This document shows positions 23,501 to 33,260 of a stretch of 64,000 bases of DNA, piece after piece. The position numbers and the translations under genes were made by a program. This DNA is from Branchiostoma floridae. Taxonomy: Eukaryota; Chordata; Leptocardii; Amphioxiformes; Branchiostomatidae. Location of the stretch: NCBI RefSeq assembly GCF_000003815.2, contig NC_049988.1, positions 12,180,917 through 12,244,916 on the forward strand, written 5' to 3'. Under the pieces are notes generated by a model that was given only the letters and a program-made list of their open reading frames with translations, was not told the DNA's origin and searched no databases. Position 1 is the stretch's first letter. The number at the start of each line of letters is the position of its first letter.

Positions 23501-24415
23501 CTGAATCCTTTATTTGACCAGACCAGACGCATCAGTTTCATGGTGATTGGAGTAGTGGTGCTGTTCAGCCTCTGCTGGCTGCCTAACCACGCCCTCAACC
23601 TGTGGCGCATGGTCAACATCCGGAACAAGGTCACCACCACGGTCTACTACCTGAAGGTTTGCTTGTTGTTTGTTTGTTAGTTTGTTTGTTTCGTTTGATT
23701 TCCCTAAATAAACTTTAAATCAGAAATTTAAATGAATGAGCAATACATGAATCATAGAATGCAGATGTTTTATAAATAAGCTTGATTTTAAAGGTTGGCA
23801 TAGAAGTAAACCTTTAAAGATTTGAAAATTTTAGGTGTGTCTCAGAGCACAATGAATTCTCATTGTCAATGGCATTGCTGTTATCAGTTGTTATCATCAC
23901 CTATGAGGCTATTGTTTGTTCCTTGTGTGTGTTCGCTGTTGGGCCATGTTGATTTGATTAATATACTGTACATGGATGACCTTCACGCAGGCATCAATTT
24001 TTGACCGTTTCCAACGAAAAAAGGTTTTAATCATAAATCGTTGCTGAATTAAGTAGTGATAGTTATAGAATCTCTTATAGAGTCTAACGTAAACTCATCT
24101 CCCTTCTTCTGTCAGATCATCGCCCTGTTCCTGAGCTATGCTAACTCCGCCGTCAACCCGTTCGTCTACACCTTCGTGGGAGAGAACTTCCGCAACTGCC
24201 TGAGACAGATGTGCCAGCGCAGGAAGGACTTCACCCTGGCACAGAAGACCAAGGTCACGTCCAAACTGTCCAAAAGCTACAACACCACCACGCTCACGGC
24301 AGCGTCAAAGATCTCGGTTCGCGGGTCGTCGTCTTCCCGCTCTGCCGGCGGCAGCAAGGGGAGCGTCAAGCAAACGTCGTCCAACAAGTGGGATATATTA
24401 GAGGTCGAAGAGTAA
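11207..24415 (+). CDS. KISS1R-like: Kisspeptin-receptor-like GPCR, plus-strand copy (complete, 5 exons)
   Basis: Predicted 375-residue seven-TM peptide receptor. The exons (306, 136, 251, 135, 300 bp) join without a stop. The N-terminus carries NVS and NDT sequons. Residues 22-47 form TM1. C94 and C174 would form the TM3-ECL2 disulphide. DRY is at 118-120, CWLP at 249-252 and NPFVY at 290-294. The C-tail is rich in Ser, Thr and Lys (VRGSSSSRSAGGSKGSVKQT) and ends WDILEVEE. TM2-TM3 ([20 protein letters not shown]) and QATCLTLTILSIDRY match KISS1R; human KISS1R also has five coding exons. The first ATG in frame is used; upstream codons in this frame contain no other ATG. Ligand is inferred from family only. 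Galanin or allatostatin-A receptor is the main alternative. Confidence 0.88.
11652..11748. repeat. Inverted-repeat element in intron 1 of plus GPCR
   Basis: Arms 11652-11674 (caaccattttttactcactt) and 11726-11748 are near-perfect complements. Between them is ggtgtctgagagacacgaaa, a small hairpin followed by CGAAAC. A related hairpin (ggtgtcagacagacac) occurs near 20640. Confidence 0.6.
13549..13712. mobile_element. MITE with 9-bp target duplication
   Basis: TIRs TAGCCTGGGTACCATCCGGA and its complement, about 32 bp each. Flanked on both sides by agttgaagt (13540-13548 and 13713-13721), a perfect 9-bp target duplication. The interior has a direct repeat of gaagcgactgtatatagt. A 9-bp duplication points to the Mutator-like class. 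Confidence 0.85.
13897..14708. mobile_element. Long inverted-repeat element, about 0.8 kb
   Basis: The left end (ccgtgacgtcagtaatgggt, continuing caaaggtcgttggaagtc) is mirrored at the right end (gacttctaacaacttttgac, continuing ccattgatgacgtcaccc) over about 45 bp with mismatches. The interior shows no ORF of note. Boundaries are approximate; no clear target duplication found. Confidence 0.5.
16941..17160. mobile_element. MITE, family 'GCACTCTCACTGG', copy 2 (diverged)
   Basis: Ends gcacttggggcaccggtgcg and cgctttaagtgc are imperfect inverted repeats. The interior keeps tagatattgcgtaacacgta shared with the other two copies. In intron 1 of the plus GPCR. Confidence 0.65.
18365..18500 (+). 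CDS. KISS1R-like: Plus GPCR exon 2 (TM3, DRY)
   Basis: Acceptor tcaatcag|GTCACC, donor GGATTG|gtgagt, 136 bp. It encodes VTTQATCLTLTILSIDRYCA followed by IVHPIGSLGFRKRRIA, ending one base into a codon. Confidence 0.93.
19055..19264. repeat. Fold-back element with 90-bp arms
   Basis: Arms 19055-19144 and 19175-19264 are complementary with only a few mismatches around a 30-bp spacer. catatcatcagtt occurs on both sides (19007-19019 and 19266-19278), possibly a target duplication. Each arm carries a CTGATGA...C(G/A)AAACGTC motif. In intron 2 of the plus GPCR. Confidence 0.85.
19384..19713 (+). mobile_element. tRNA-derived SINE with ATC-repeat tail
   Basis: A-box TAGCACAGTGG (19393-19403) and perfect B-box GGTTCGAATCC (19436-19446) head the element. 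The body contains ggataggacgttaaatggag and gttaaagaacccccacacg, and the tail is (ATC)n. U33 of the anticodon loop is replaced, so this is not a working tRNA. Confidence 0.8.
19852..19992 (+). mobile_element. SINE 3' fragment with GAT-repeat tail
   Basis: Starts cattcacccggatggagacc, resembling the tail of the preceding SINE, then diverges (gtcaccccgtaaggggcggt) and ends in (GAT)n. Probably a second SINE subfamily, lacking its head. Confidence 0.55.
20247..20989. mobile_element. Possible 0.74-kb element with short inverted ends
   Basis: Ends tagagtcgattc and gaatcgactcta are perfect 12-bp complements. Between them are many related motifs (gttgaac, ttggaaca, tttagaac). No transposase ORF. Tentative. 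Confidence 0.35.
22436..22740 (+). repeat. Long pyrimidine (CT)n-rich tract before GPCR exon 3
   Basis: About 300 bases are almost wholly C and T on the gene strand, ending next to the exon 3 acceptor at 22745. Apparent reading frames across it are low-complexity only. In RNA it is an extreme polypyrimidine tract. Confidence 0.9.
22746..22996 (+). CDS. KISS1R-like: Plus GPCR exon 3 (TM4-TM5)
   Basis: Acceptor gacgacag|CATCC follows a long pyrimidine tract; donor CTTCAG|gtacac. The 251 bp encode a TM4-ECL2-TM5 segment with [20 protein letters not shown]. Confidence 0.93.
23241..23424. mobile_element. MITE, family 'GGGCCCGG', copy a
   Basis: Ends acgtcacatatttccacaaa and ggaaatgtgacgt are inverted; gggcctggg and gccgggcccc lie just inside. 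Occupies most of intron 3 of the plus GPCR. Other copies at 33064, 36988, 37447 and 49376. Confidence 0.7.
23522..23656 (+). CDS. KISS1R-like: Plus GPCR exon 4 (TM6)
   Basis: Acceptor ttgaccag|ACCAGACGC, donor CTGAAG|gtttgc, 135 bp. It encodes TRRISFMVIGVVVLFSLCWL and PNHALNLWRMVNIRNK. A GTTT-rich tract follows the donor, as in the paralogue. Confidence 0.93.
24116..24415 (+). CDS. KISS1R-like: Plus GPCR exon 5 (TM7, C-tail, stop)
   Basis: Acceptor ttctgtcag|ATCATCGCC. TM7 is FLSYANSAVNPFVYTFVGEN, followed by helix-8-like FRNCLRQMC and a Ser/Thr/Lys-rich tail that could take receptor-kinase phosphorylation. Stop TAA at 24413-24415. No AATAAA was seen in the next 700 bp; the nearest is in an AT-rich stretch near 25640. 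Confidence 0.93.
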   Translation: MIALFLSYANSAVNPFVYTFVGENFRNCLRQMCQRRKDFTLAQKTKVTSKLSKSYNTTTLTAASKISVRGSSSSRSAGGSKGSVKQTSSNKWDILEVEE

Positions 24416-25327
24416 AGCGGGTATGTCAATGATGTGCACCAAATTGCAAAGGGTTTTCACAACGTGACGCGAACCGGCGCCAATTCGTTCCAAGAAAATG
24501 CGTTTTGTTTTTGGAAATTCTAAAACAAATTCGCAAAATGGGAGCAGTATGGCGTTAAACGGCATCACTGCATATCTGTTTTTGATGAATCTCAGTTGTG
24601 ATACATTGTTTTTTACTCAGTAGCAACAATGACATTTCTCCACAAGTTTTCTTGCATTTCATTTGAAACCCAAACTGAGGATGTGACATTCCGGGCGCGT
24701 CCATTTTGTTTGTAGAGGTCACTTATTTTATCCTTACGTGTGCGTCCGTGTGGCCGCGAGGGAAAATTGGCGAAAATTTGCAAGTTGATGCAATTTCCTA
24801 GAGCGAAAAGTTCAATGACATGACCGCTTAAAGCCACAATTACTCACTCACTCAGCTTCAAAACCCATACATTATGTACGTTAGATGCCCCTTCCGAATG
24901 GTTAGTCTGTAGGTTCAAAGAAAGCGCAACACATATAATATTTTGAACGATTACAAAAGGTGGCACAAAGGCAACATTTGCGAGCAAATACAGCATATTC
25001 ACTCCCTCTCTCTAATGTTCAACAATGGACGAGTCCATTGATCTTCACTCACAGAATTCAACCACCACAAATTTACCTCAATCCATGCATGGACTATCTC
25101 AACATTACCCTACTCGAAAATGGAATTTTCCTAACTTACCCCCATACAACAATGGCCTCTTCCAAAAATATCACTGTTCTAAATGGACCCATTCAAGTTC
25201 CTCAACCCCAATAAATCTCTAGTGCGAAAGCTACTCCCATACTGAATGTCAGGTCCTTGAATAACATTCACACAATGGCGCAGGAATATGAAATGTTGCC
25301 TTTCTGTGTCCAAATAGCTCCAAATCC

Positions 25328-26175
25328 CACAAGAAACTATTATGACTATCATGAACGGATGTATCCCAATACAGTGGAAGCCGCTTAATTGCACACCCAA
25401 TTTGCCAGCTGCGAATTCCCTGCAATTATCCGGCTCGTGCGATAATGCGAAGTTACCTGGTTGGACCGCACCACCACGGGATTTGAGTATTCCGTGCAAT
25501 TGGCCGAAGTGTGTGTTTATCCGACGTGCAATTAACTGGCTTCCACTAGTAAGAAAAACACATCACGTGTGTTCAAGGTACCCCACTGTATAGATTTTTA
25601 TAATCCTCAAACTGGCATCCAGTGATGAAACAAAAAAAAAATTCAATAAAATAAAAGTTTTTTCCAACATAATGATTTTTGGATATGACTCAAGAAGAAA
25701 ACTGTGCACTGGTAAACTTACTTGTTTGAATTTCCTATGGAAGGAGACAAGAGCTTTTCAGGGTACCTCCGTTGGGGACGTTTCCAGTGGTCTGTACTGC
25801 CACACCTTGACATCAGCAACTGACCCTTACACGTCACTCACGCATTCAAGGTAAAGTTTGTGAGTGACGTAAAAGGACGGGTATCATGTAAAACGGTCTT
25901 ATAAAGCTGAAGTGTTCAAATTACCCAACATCACATAAGAAACCATCATGGTATGAACGGACGTATCCCAAAAAGTGATGACCAAAAACAATATAAAAAT
26001 GGTTTCTGTCAACACAACGATTCTTATGTATGATTTAAGAAGAAAATGGCATACGTACTGTACTACATCACTGTGACATCAACACCTGACCCTAGCACAT
26101 CACTCACACACTGGAGGTAAAAGGGAGTTGTGAGTGATGTAAAAGGGTCGGGTAGTATGCAAAAAGGTCAGGGAT
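25328..26175. repeat. Tandem block duplication, left copy interrupted by a MITE
   Basis: The left unit (cacaagaaactattatgact, then gaacggatgtatccca) and the right unit (from about 25934, gaaaccatcatggtatgaac, gacgtatccca) share a series of landmarks, including a stem of tcactcac and gtgagtga(c/t)gtaaaa in each. The left unit is split after gtatcccaa by the element at 25372-25549. Confidence 0.65.
25372..25549. mobile_element. pogo/Tigger-like MITE
   Basis: Ends CAGTGGAAGCCGCTTAATTG and complementary caattaactggcttccact, flanked by TA on both sides. CAGTGGAA-type ends with TA targets are typical of the pogo/Tigger branch of Tc1/mariner. A diverged relative lies at about 61536-61665. Confidence 0.7.
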
Positions 26176-27579
26176 GGTATACATATGTATCTCTTAAGTA
26201 CAACTCACTGCAATGTGAATCAGCGTAGAAAGCTTTCCTGACCAGCTTGTTTTGAAAGAAACTTTACAGAACTTTCAACCATACGCCCTGCAATCTTCTA
26301 AAAAGCACAATCTAACTTGCAGATCCATTTCCACAGTCACCACCCCACAGCAATACCTATGTCTTGGAGACATTTCACGGAGTATCTCTCTGGAGATACA
26401 TTTAAAGCATCTCTGGCAGAAGATTTCATAATTTCATAAATTTAATAAATTTAATCATGAAACCATATGCCAGTGGTCCGTAACTTCGACATCACCCACC
26501 TGTTTGGTTTGGTTTGGTTTGTTTTATTGAGATCTCTATTAGTGCCAAGGCCTCATACAGCAGAATTTGATAGAACTTATAATATAATGGATAAAAAATA
26601 TCAGCATCATCATCACGGGTAAGTTGCCCGGACCAGGTATTCAAGCTATGGAAAGACCAATTATAAAATATAATATTCACCAATTACGATTAACAAGATG
26701 TTATCATCAAATAAAACTAAACTAAAATCAAAACCAAGCAATTTTCATGTAAAAGTGCACAGATGCTGTATTTTAACAGGAACACAAACGTGCCTGGTCT
26801 GCATAGAAAATGCGTGGCCCATTACCTTAATGAAATAGGACATGCCATTCTATGAAAATATGTCCCAGCTATCAACATACAGATCATTTGGCTTCAGTAT
26901 CAGTACACAGGGACCTAAAATGTACAGTTTTAGTCTCACATTAGCCTAGAATCCTAATACTGTACATCATTATAAAGTGGTGTATGCCAAAAGTGTAAAT
27001 GAGCCCTGTGGGCGTATGTCTTCAGCACTCCCCAATTCCAAGCCATTTGGTTATAATACTACTTTAATTAATGCAAAAGGGTCAACAAGAGTCCGTAGGA
27101 CACAGATTCTCGTAAGTTAATTATCCAGTGGCGTTGTAAGGTAGGGTGAATAATACAAAGTTTAGGAGGAATTCTATTAGAAATATATGTCATTTTTTTT
27201 ATCACACTTTGCTGTTGATATAGTTCTTATCAAGGAAGCCCTGTGTTTTTTAAACTTTTGCCTAGAGTAGTATCAATAGCAAAATTGCATGTGCCAAATT
27301 CGTAGCTGGTTTATTGCAATGTTGTGGATATTGCTTCCAGGTAGTCAACCGGCTTTTCAGAAAACAGCCCCACAAATACTGCTTTCGTCAAACATCTGCC
27401 GAGCTAGAAACCACTCGATATAGACAGTCGTATTTCTACCTGTTCACCTAAACTGTAAGTCTCTACGTCTAGCAATTCCAGAGTTAAGTCTGTGTGTTTT
27501 CAGCCGTAAATTGTTGTCTTCTTCGAGCAGATATAGAATCTCTACCAGTCTGTGTTACGCGTACTTTTTATGGTTTTAA

Positions 27580-27885
27580 GGTGGGGTCACACATGCGTAT
27601 ATATTCAAGTCCGTTTGAGGTGCGTATGACGCTCTTAGTCTCTACCAGGCTCCACAGGTCGCGGAAAAATAGTACAAATTGGACAAATATAGATACATAA
27701 CCTGCCAGATGAGTCATCTGACCGAGATGTATGGTTAGTGACCCAGCTAACTCGTCTGACATGTTACCTGTTTACGTTTGTCCAATTTCTATTATTTTTA
27801 CAACGACCTGTGGGGCCTGGTGGGGGGAAATAATCCCATGCGCGCCTCATACGGACTTAAATATATACGCAGGTGTGACCCCACC
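27580..27885. mobile_element. piggyBac-type MITE with TTAA target sites
   Basis: Flanked by TTAA at 27576-27579 and 27886-27889. Inverted ends GGTGGGGTCACACATGCGTA and the complementary side (atacgcaggtgtgaccccacc) extend about 37 bp with mismatches. Inside is a second inverted pair (aattggacaaatatag / tttgtccaattt). TTAA targets are diagnostic of the piggyBac superfamily. Confidence 0.8.
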
Positions 27886-28190
27886 TTAACACAGTGTGAG
27901 ATGTGCGTGTGTGCTTGTGCGTGAGTGCGTGCATGCGCGTTTATGAATGGTCCGATCACTCAATGACACTAAAGGGTGCGTTCACCATTAATGCTCAAAT
28001 TAATGTTTAATAAATACCGCATTCTAAAACACCCAATATTAACAGTCATATGGGAGGAAGAATAAAGATATATATAAACCTGTTCTTAGGGAAGACAGGG
28101 GGTTTGAATCCCAGTAGGAACATTACCATTCGTTCCACATTCTAGCAATTCTGTAAATCCTCATCCAAAAATAATGCAGTTCAAAGCAAG

Positions 28191-28240
28191 CATGTTACTA
28201 CATGTTACTACATGTTGCTACATGTTACTACATATTACTA
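28191..28240 (+). repeat. 10-bp minisatellite, five units
   Basis: Unit catgttacta repeated five times, with one base change in the third and fifth copies. Confidence 0.9.
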
Positions 28241-28285
28241 CTTGTATTCCGATATATATCTTTAATGGTATATCGATCTGTCCCT

Positions 28286-28516
28286 TAAGGTGCACTCTCA
28301 CTGGACATGGGGCACGCTTGTGGCATTGCTGGGTTCGGAAGATACTCAACTCTTACTTGTTGTGCATTTTGTTGTTTTCTATGTCATACTTTTACGTATT
28401 ACACAATATCTGAATTATAAAAAATCGGAGAAAATAACAAAACAGTGACGCAGTGAACGAACGCAGCAATGCCGCAGGCTTAAGTGCCCACGTGCAGTTT
28501 AATAGAGTGCACCTTA
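28286..28516. mobile_element. MITE, family 'GCACTCTCACTGG', copy 3
   Basis: Ends TAAGGTGCACTCT and AGAGTGCACCTTA. The core is inverted relative to copy 1 (tacgtattacacaatatctg). Intergenic. Confidence 0.75.
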
Positions 28517-29296
28517 CGACAAGAGTCAAGGCAATGTCATGGAAAGATACTGGGTTACAATTAGTACCCGCACTGAGGTTAATATAAAATCGGTTGTTGT
28601 TTATAATAGCCGTGGGGTCTGGGCAGCTGTGGCACTGGGATCTGACCCAGGAGGTTAATTAGAATTTCTAATGATGCTTATCCCTTGATTAAGCCTAACC
28701 TCTGCTTAGAGATAACATGGTTAGCGCTGGACAACAAAAGCCGCCAGGAATGGATAGATTGTTCCACTCTACTTTTACGATTGGGGTGTCCTTCTAGAAT
28801 TTTACATCAACTTGATATAACGCTACGGTGAAGACAAATCCCATGTTAACTTGGGACTTCACTTACTACCGACCTGCCAATATTCCAAAAATCTATCCAA
28901 AGGACGATAAGTTACAACAACGCAGACAGAACACACACACCCTTAGCAGGTGAACATCCTTCGCGGAGGTAAAACATATATTTCACTCCCACTCCTGTGG
29001 TAAGCAGTAAAATATAATGAATATCTATGTGAAATAGCATTTCGAGATTGATAGTTGTCGTAATCCGCTCTCATGTCTGAGCTTAAAATGCGATCCTGTC
29101 CGTTTTGAACTAACAGCCCAGTGATCGTGTTAGCCTTGGGAGGTTAATACATTTTGTGATCCCCATTCCCTCAGGTGAAATAGGTTGAAATACTTCAAAG
29201 TCTGATTTTATTTTTGGACTACGCTTCAGATCAGAGGAAGTGTACCTAGACATTTATTTATGCTCAAATACTGTAGACATGGTGACACCATTCGCA

Positions 29297-31690
29297 CTAG
29301 GCACTAGCGTCCTCTCTCATGTCTATTTGAAGGTCCTGAAGTTCAAAACCTACGTATGTACACGGAATTAGATTATCCTAAACTGAACTTGTGTCAGCTT
29401 AAAGTTCTTCATGTCAAAGGTGCCGGATGTCTCACCGCCGTACCGGCAAATACTGTGATGAAAGTTGACAACACGCACTTTCAAAAATTGCAGCTTTCTT
29501 AACTTTATACTACAGTTGATTACGCCAGCGCGCCTGACACATAGGCATTTGTGTACTTCCCGTCTAGACACGACAATGCCACTAGCATTAAATACTAGTA
29601 CACGTCGTTTCACGTAAATTTGCAAACACTCAAGTTGAAAACCGGCGTATGTACAAAGAAATACAGGTTCGAATGGGGACATTGTTTGGGGTTAAGTAAA
29701 GTTTGCGGACAGAAGTTGTATTTTACTTTACTGTGTTTATTGAACCAAAAAAAATTCGGTCGCATATTTTACCTAAATCATAAATTGTAACCCATAGGGA
29801 CTTCAATATACGCACTTAATTGTTTGACTGCTCTCTTAAAACACCTGCAGTAAGCTATGGTTGTATGATTAAACCAGGTTTTACCGTCTTATTGGTAAAC
29901 ACTGACCGTTGATTACCATACATAACACCAGAGCTCTGTGTCATGGAAAACTGCAGTTTTATTTCCTAGTTAATAGATTTGAAGCAGATCACGTAAGCAT
30001 ACACAAGACAGCTTGAGTTCAAGTGCTTTACGTGTACGTCTGTGGCAACGCCACCAGCATTATGTATACATGTTATCTCCAGACGATTTAAAGGTACTCA
30101 AGCTGAAAACCTACTTGTGTCAGCTAAAAGTTCTTCGTGTCATAGGTGCCGAATTTCTCACCGACTTTTCGGAAAATACTATGATGAAAGTTGACCACAC
30201 GACCTCTAAGGAAAGATGAAGCTTTCCTAACTTATATTACAGTTGATGTCGTTAGCGTGCCCTATGGGCAATTTTGTACTTCAAGTATAGACACGACAAT
30301 GCCACTTCCATTAACGTCGTTTCATTTAGATTTGAAAGCACTCAAGTTGAAAACCGGCGTATGTACACGGAAATACATTCAAGTTCGAATGGGGACATTG
30401 TTTTGGGTTAAGTAAAGTTTGCGGGCAGAAGTCGTATTTTACTTAGACTTTTACTGTATTTGGTTATTGAACCGAAAAATATATCGGCCGCACATTTTAC
30501 CTAAATCATTAACTGTAAATACGGAATCCATGGAGACTTGAATATACGCACTTAATTGTTTGACCGCTCTCTTAAAGCACCCTACAGTAAGCTATGATTG
30601 TTGGATGATAGGGCCAGATTTTACTGTCTTATTGGTAAACACTGACAGTTGATTACTCTACATCACACCAGAGCTCTGTGTCATGGAAAACTGCAGTTTT
30701 ATTTCCTAGTTAATAGTTTTGAAACAGATCACGTAAACGTACACAAGACAGCTTGTAATCAAGTGCTGTACCGTCTAGAGATGGCAACGCCACGAGCATT
30801 ATATGCACATGTCATCACCTGTCGATTTAAAGACACTCGTGTTGCATTTTAATTGGAAACCCAGTAGTCGTATGTACACGGAATTACATTGTCTAAAACT
30901 ACTTGTGTCACCTACAAGTTCTTCGTGTCAAGCTTTATTGGCAAATACTGTAAACGTTAACTACCTCTTTTTTTGTGAAAAAATGTAGCGCTAGAATTTT
31001 CTATAGTGACGGTTTATTACAGGTACGTGCCCTGAGCGTTTGTGTACTTTGCGTCTAGACAAGACAAGACAACGCCACTAGCATTAGATGATAGCACAAT
31101 GTGTCCTCTCCTGTGGAATTGAAGACACTCAAGTTGAATACGTACGCACATATGTACACCGAATGACATTTATCTTAAAGCACTTGTAATCAGGTATGAG
31201 GGTGTTTTTTTATATGATAACAGCCTTATCACTAAACGCTGACAGTTGATTACACTACATCTCATTAGAGTTCTGTGTCGTGGAAAAACGACAGTTTTAT
31301 TTCTTAATGAAAAGTTTTGAAGTTGATTGTGTGGGCGTACTCAAGACATATTGACTTGTTCAAGTGCTTTATGTCTAGGTACGCCACAGCATTATGTGTA
31401 GAGGTCCTCTCCGGTCGATCTAAAGGTACTGTAAGTTGAAAACCTGCGTATGTACACGAAATTACATTATGGCAAAGTAGTTGCATGTCATAGGTGCCAG
31501 TAATTGCAGCCGCCTTGTACATAGCGGCAATAATGTAACAGTTCGCAACATGGAAAAGTGCACTTTTTAAAAAGAAAATGGTTTTGGAGTCAAGTAGAAG
31601 AGCGTACCTTAGACATCTGTATTCAAATGCTTTCTGTCCAGACAAAGCTACATGACAAGCATTATGTACAAATACTAAGTACGGTTCAGT
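29297..31690. repeat. Diverged 0.6-0.74 kb tandem repeat, about four units
   Basis: Landmarks such as tggaaaac(t)gcagttttat recur at 29943, 30683 and (as tggaaaaacgacagtttta) 31281; tgtgtcagct(t/a)aaagttctt and tagacacgacaatgccact recur with them. Spacing is 740 bp and then 598 bp. ORFs within it are short and not conserved between units, so it looks non-coding. Confidence 0.75.
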
Positions 31691-33063
31691 TCAGTTCAGT
31701 TCATCCTCATATGAGGTGCCAGTCTAGCTCAAAACTAACGCTTGTACAATTGCGGTGTCTAAACTTTTTTACGTCAGAGTTGTGCTTGTCATGGTCACCA
31801 GCTTATCATTGCCTCAAAGGCAAACACCGTGGCAGGTAACTACCACAAATAAGGGAATTCTATTCTATGTAGAAATTCTTTTTCTCTCAAGTTAGCGGTT
31901 TAAAAGTTGATTGCAAAACCAAAGAAATCTAATTTTCTAAATTGTAGGTTTACCGTCTCTTAATTGTATATCGCGAGGGTAGAACTAATATGGATCGGCA
32001 TATGATAAGAATAATGAAAACCCTATGACGGATCGGCACCATATGGAGTATTTCCAAACTATTATACACAAGAAAATTGCAGGTACAGAATGTAATGTAA
32101 TGTGTTTAATATGTACTGATGGTCTACTATTTTACTGTGTACAGTCGCAGTTTTGTTCCTGTATCAATTATCGTGTGTCGTCCGTACATTTGTAATAATA
32201 TCCGGATACATATCCTTGCGTAATTGTATACTATAAAGTACACAAGATACCTGCATATGTGGACTTAACTGTAAAATTGTAATCTAATGAAACGAGAACT
32301 TGAGACGATTTGTTTATCAATTGGATTATCGGACATGTGATTGAATCGTGCTGACATGTCGTTCATAAGGTACTGTATTGTTATTTTGTCCAATAGGTGC
32401 TGTTGCTATATTGTGATCGCCTCAAAGGGTAAATTATAGCCATGTATGTAATATACTTGTAAATTGTATGTAAATATAAATATCGATTTGTCTATGTTGT
32501 AACGATGAATTCCATGCAGCTCGTTGCAAGTTTGCGATATGTAACCTTAATCTAGGTATACATTTACTACTCACTAGAGAAGGATGTTGCTACTATGATG
32601 TAACATTGACCGTTTGAGGGACCAATATTGATAATGGAATTCGATTTGTCAAAGTATTCAGGTAACTATTCTGTAAATATACAAGGTCTGTCTGTGATGC
32701 TGTAACGTAGAATTTGGTCATGTAATACCCTGGTTATCAGAGTACAGCGCTAGTCGGCCAAGGGAGTTATGCAACATACGAGCCGGCTAATTCGATTTAT
32801 GGGGCATTGCTAGCTATAGGGGCTCGGGAAAGACTCGTAGCCGCTGAACGTTGTTCTCTGGCGACCAGGGTAGTTATGATCTACCACGGTACTAATAAAA
32901 CTTAAATGTTTGTAGCAGATGTAAGAAGTTGTGCGTGGGTATGTGTACCATTCATGCCTATGGCATTCCAAAATAAAGTCAATTTGTGACTAAGAGCATG
33001 CTGTCACCATAAAGAATTGGTAAAGTTACACTTAAACCATTACATGCACGTCAGCCTGTTTAA

Positions 33064-33260
33064 GGCTTAGGTCACATTTCAAAACCGGGGCCCGGGGTTT
33101 AAAGAAATGAAAAATTAAAATGTATACCTAGTGATATACGCATGTAATTTCCAAGAATCTTATGTTGACATTTCGTGTATTTTGATGTCCTTTATATCAT
33201 TCTTTTCCCTCTCGAAAGCTACCCGGTCGGGCCCCGGGATGGCAATTGTGACCTAGGCCT
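33064..33260. mobile_element. MITE, family 'GGGCCCGG', copy b
   Basis: Left end ggcttaggtcacatttcaaa with ggggcccggg; right end cgggccccgggatggcaatt then gtgacctaggcc. Same layout as the other copies. Confidence 0.7.
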
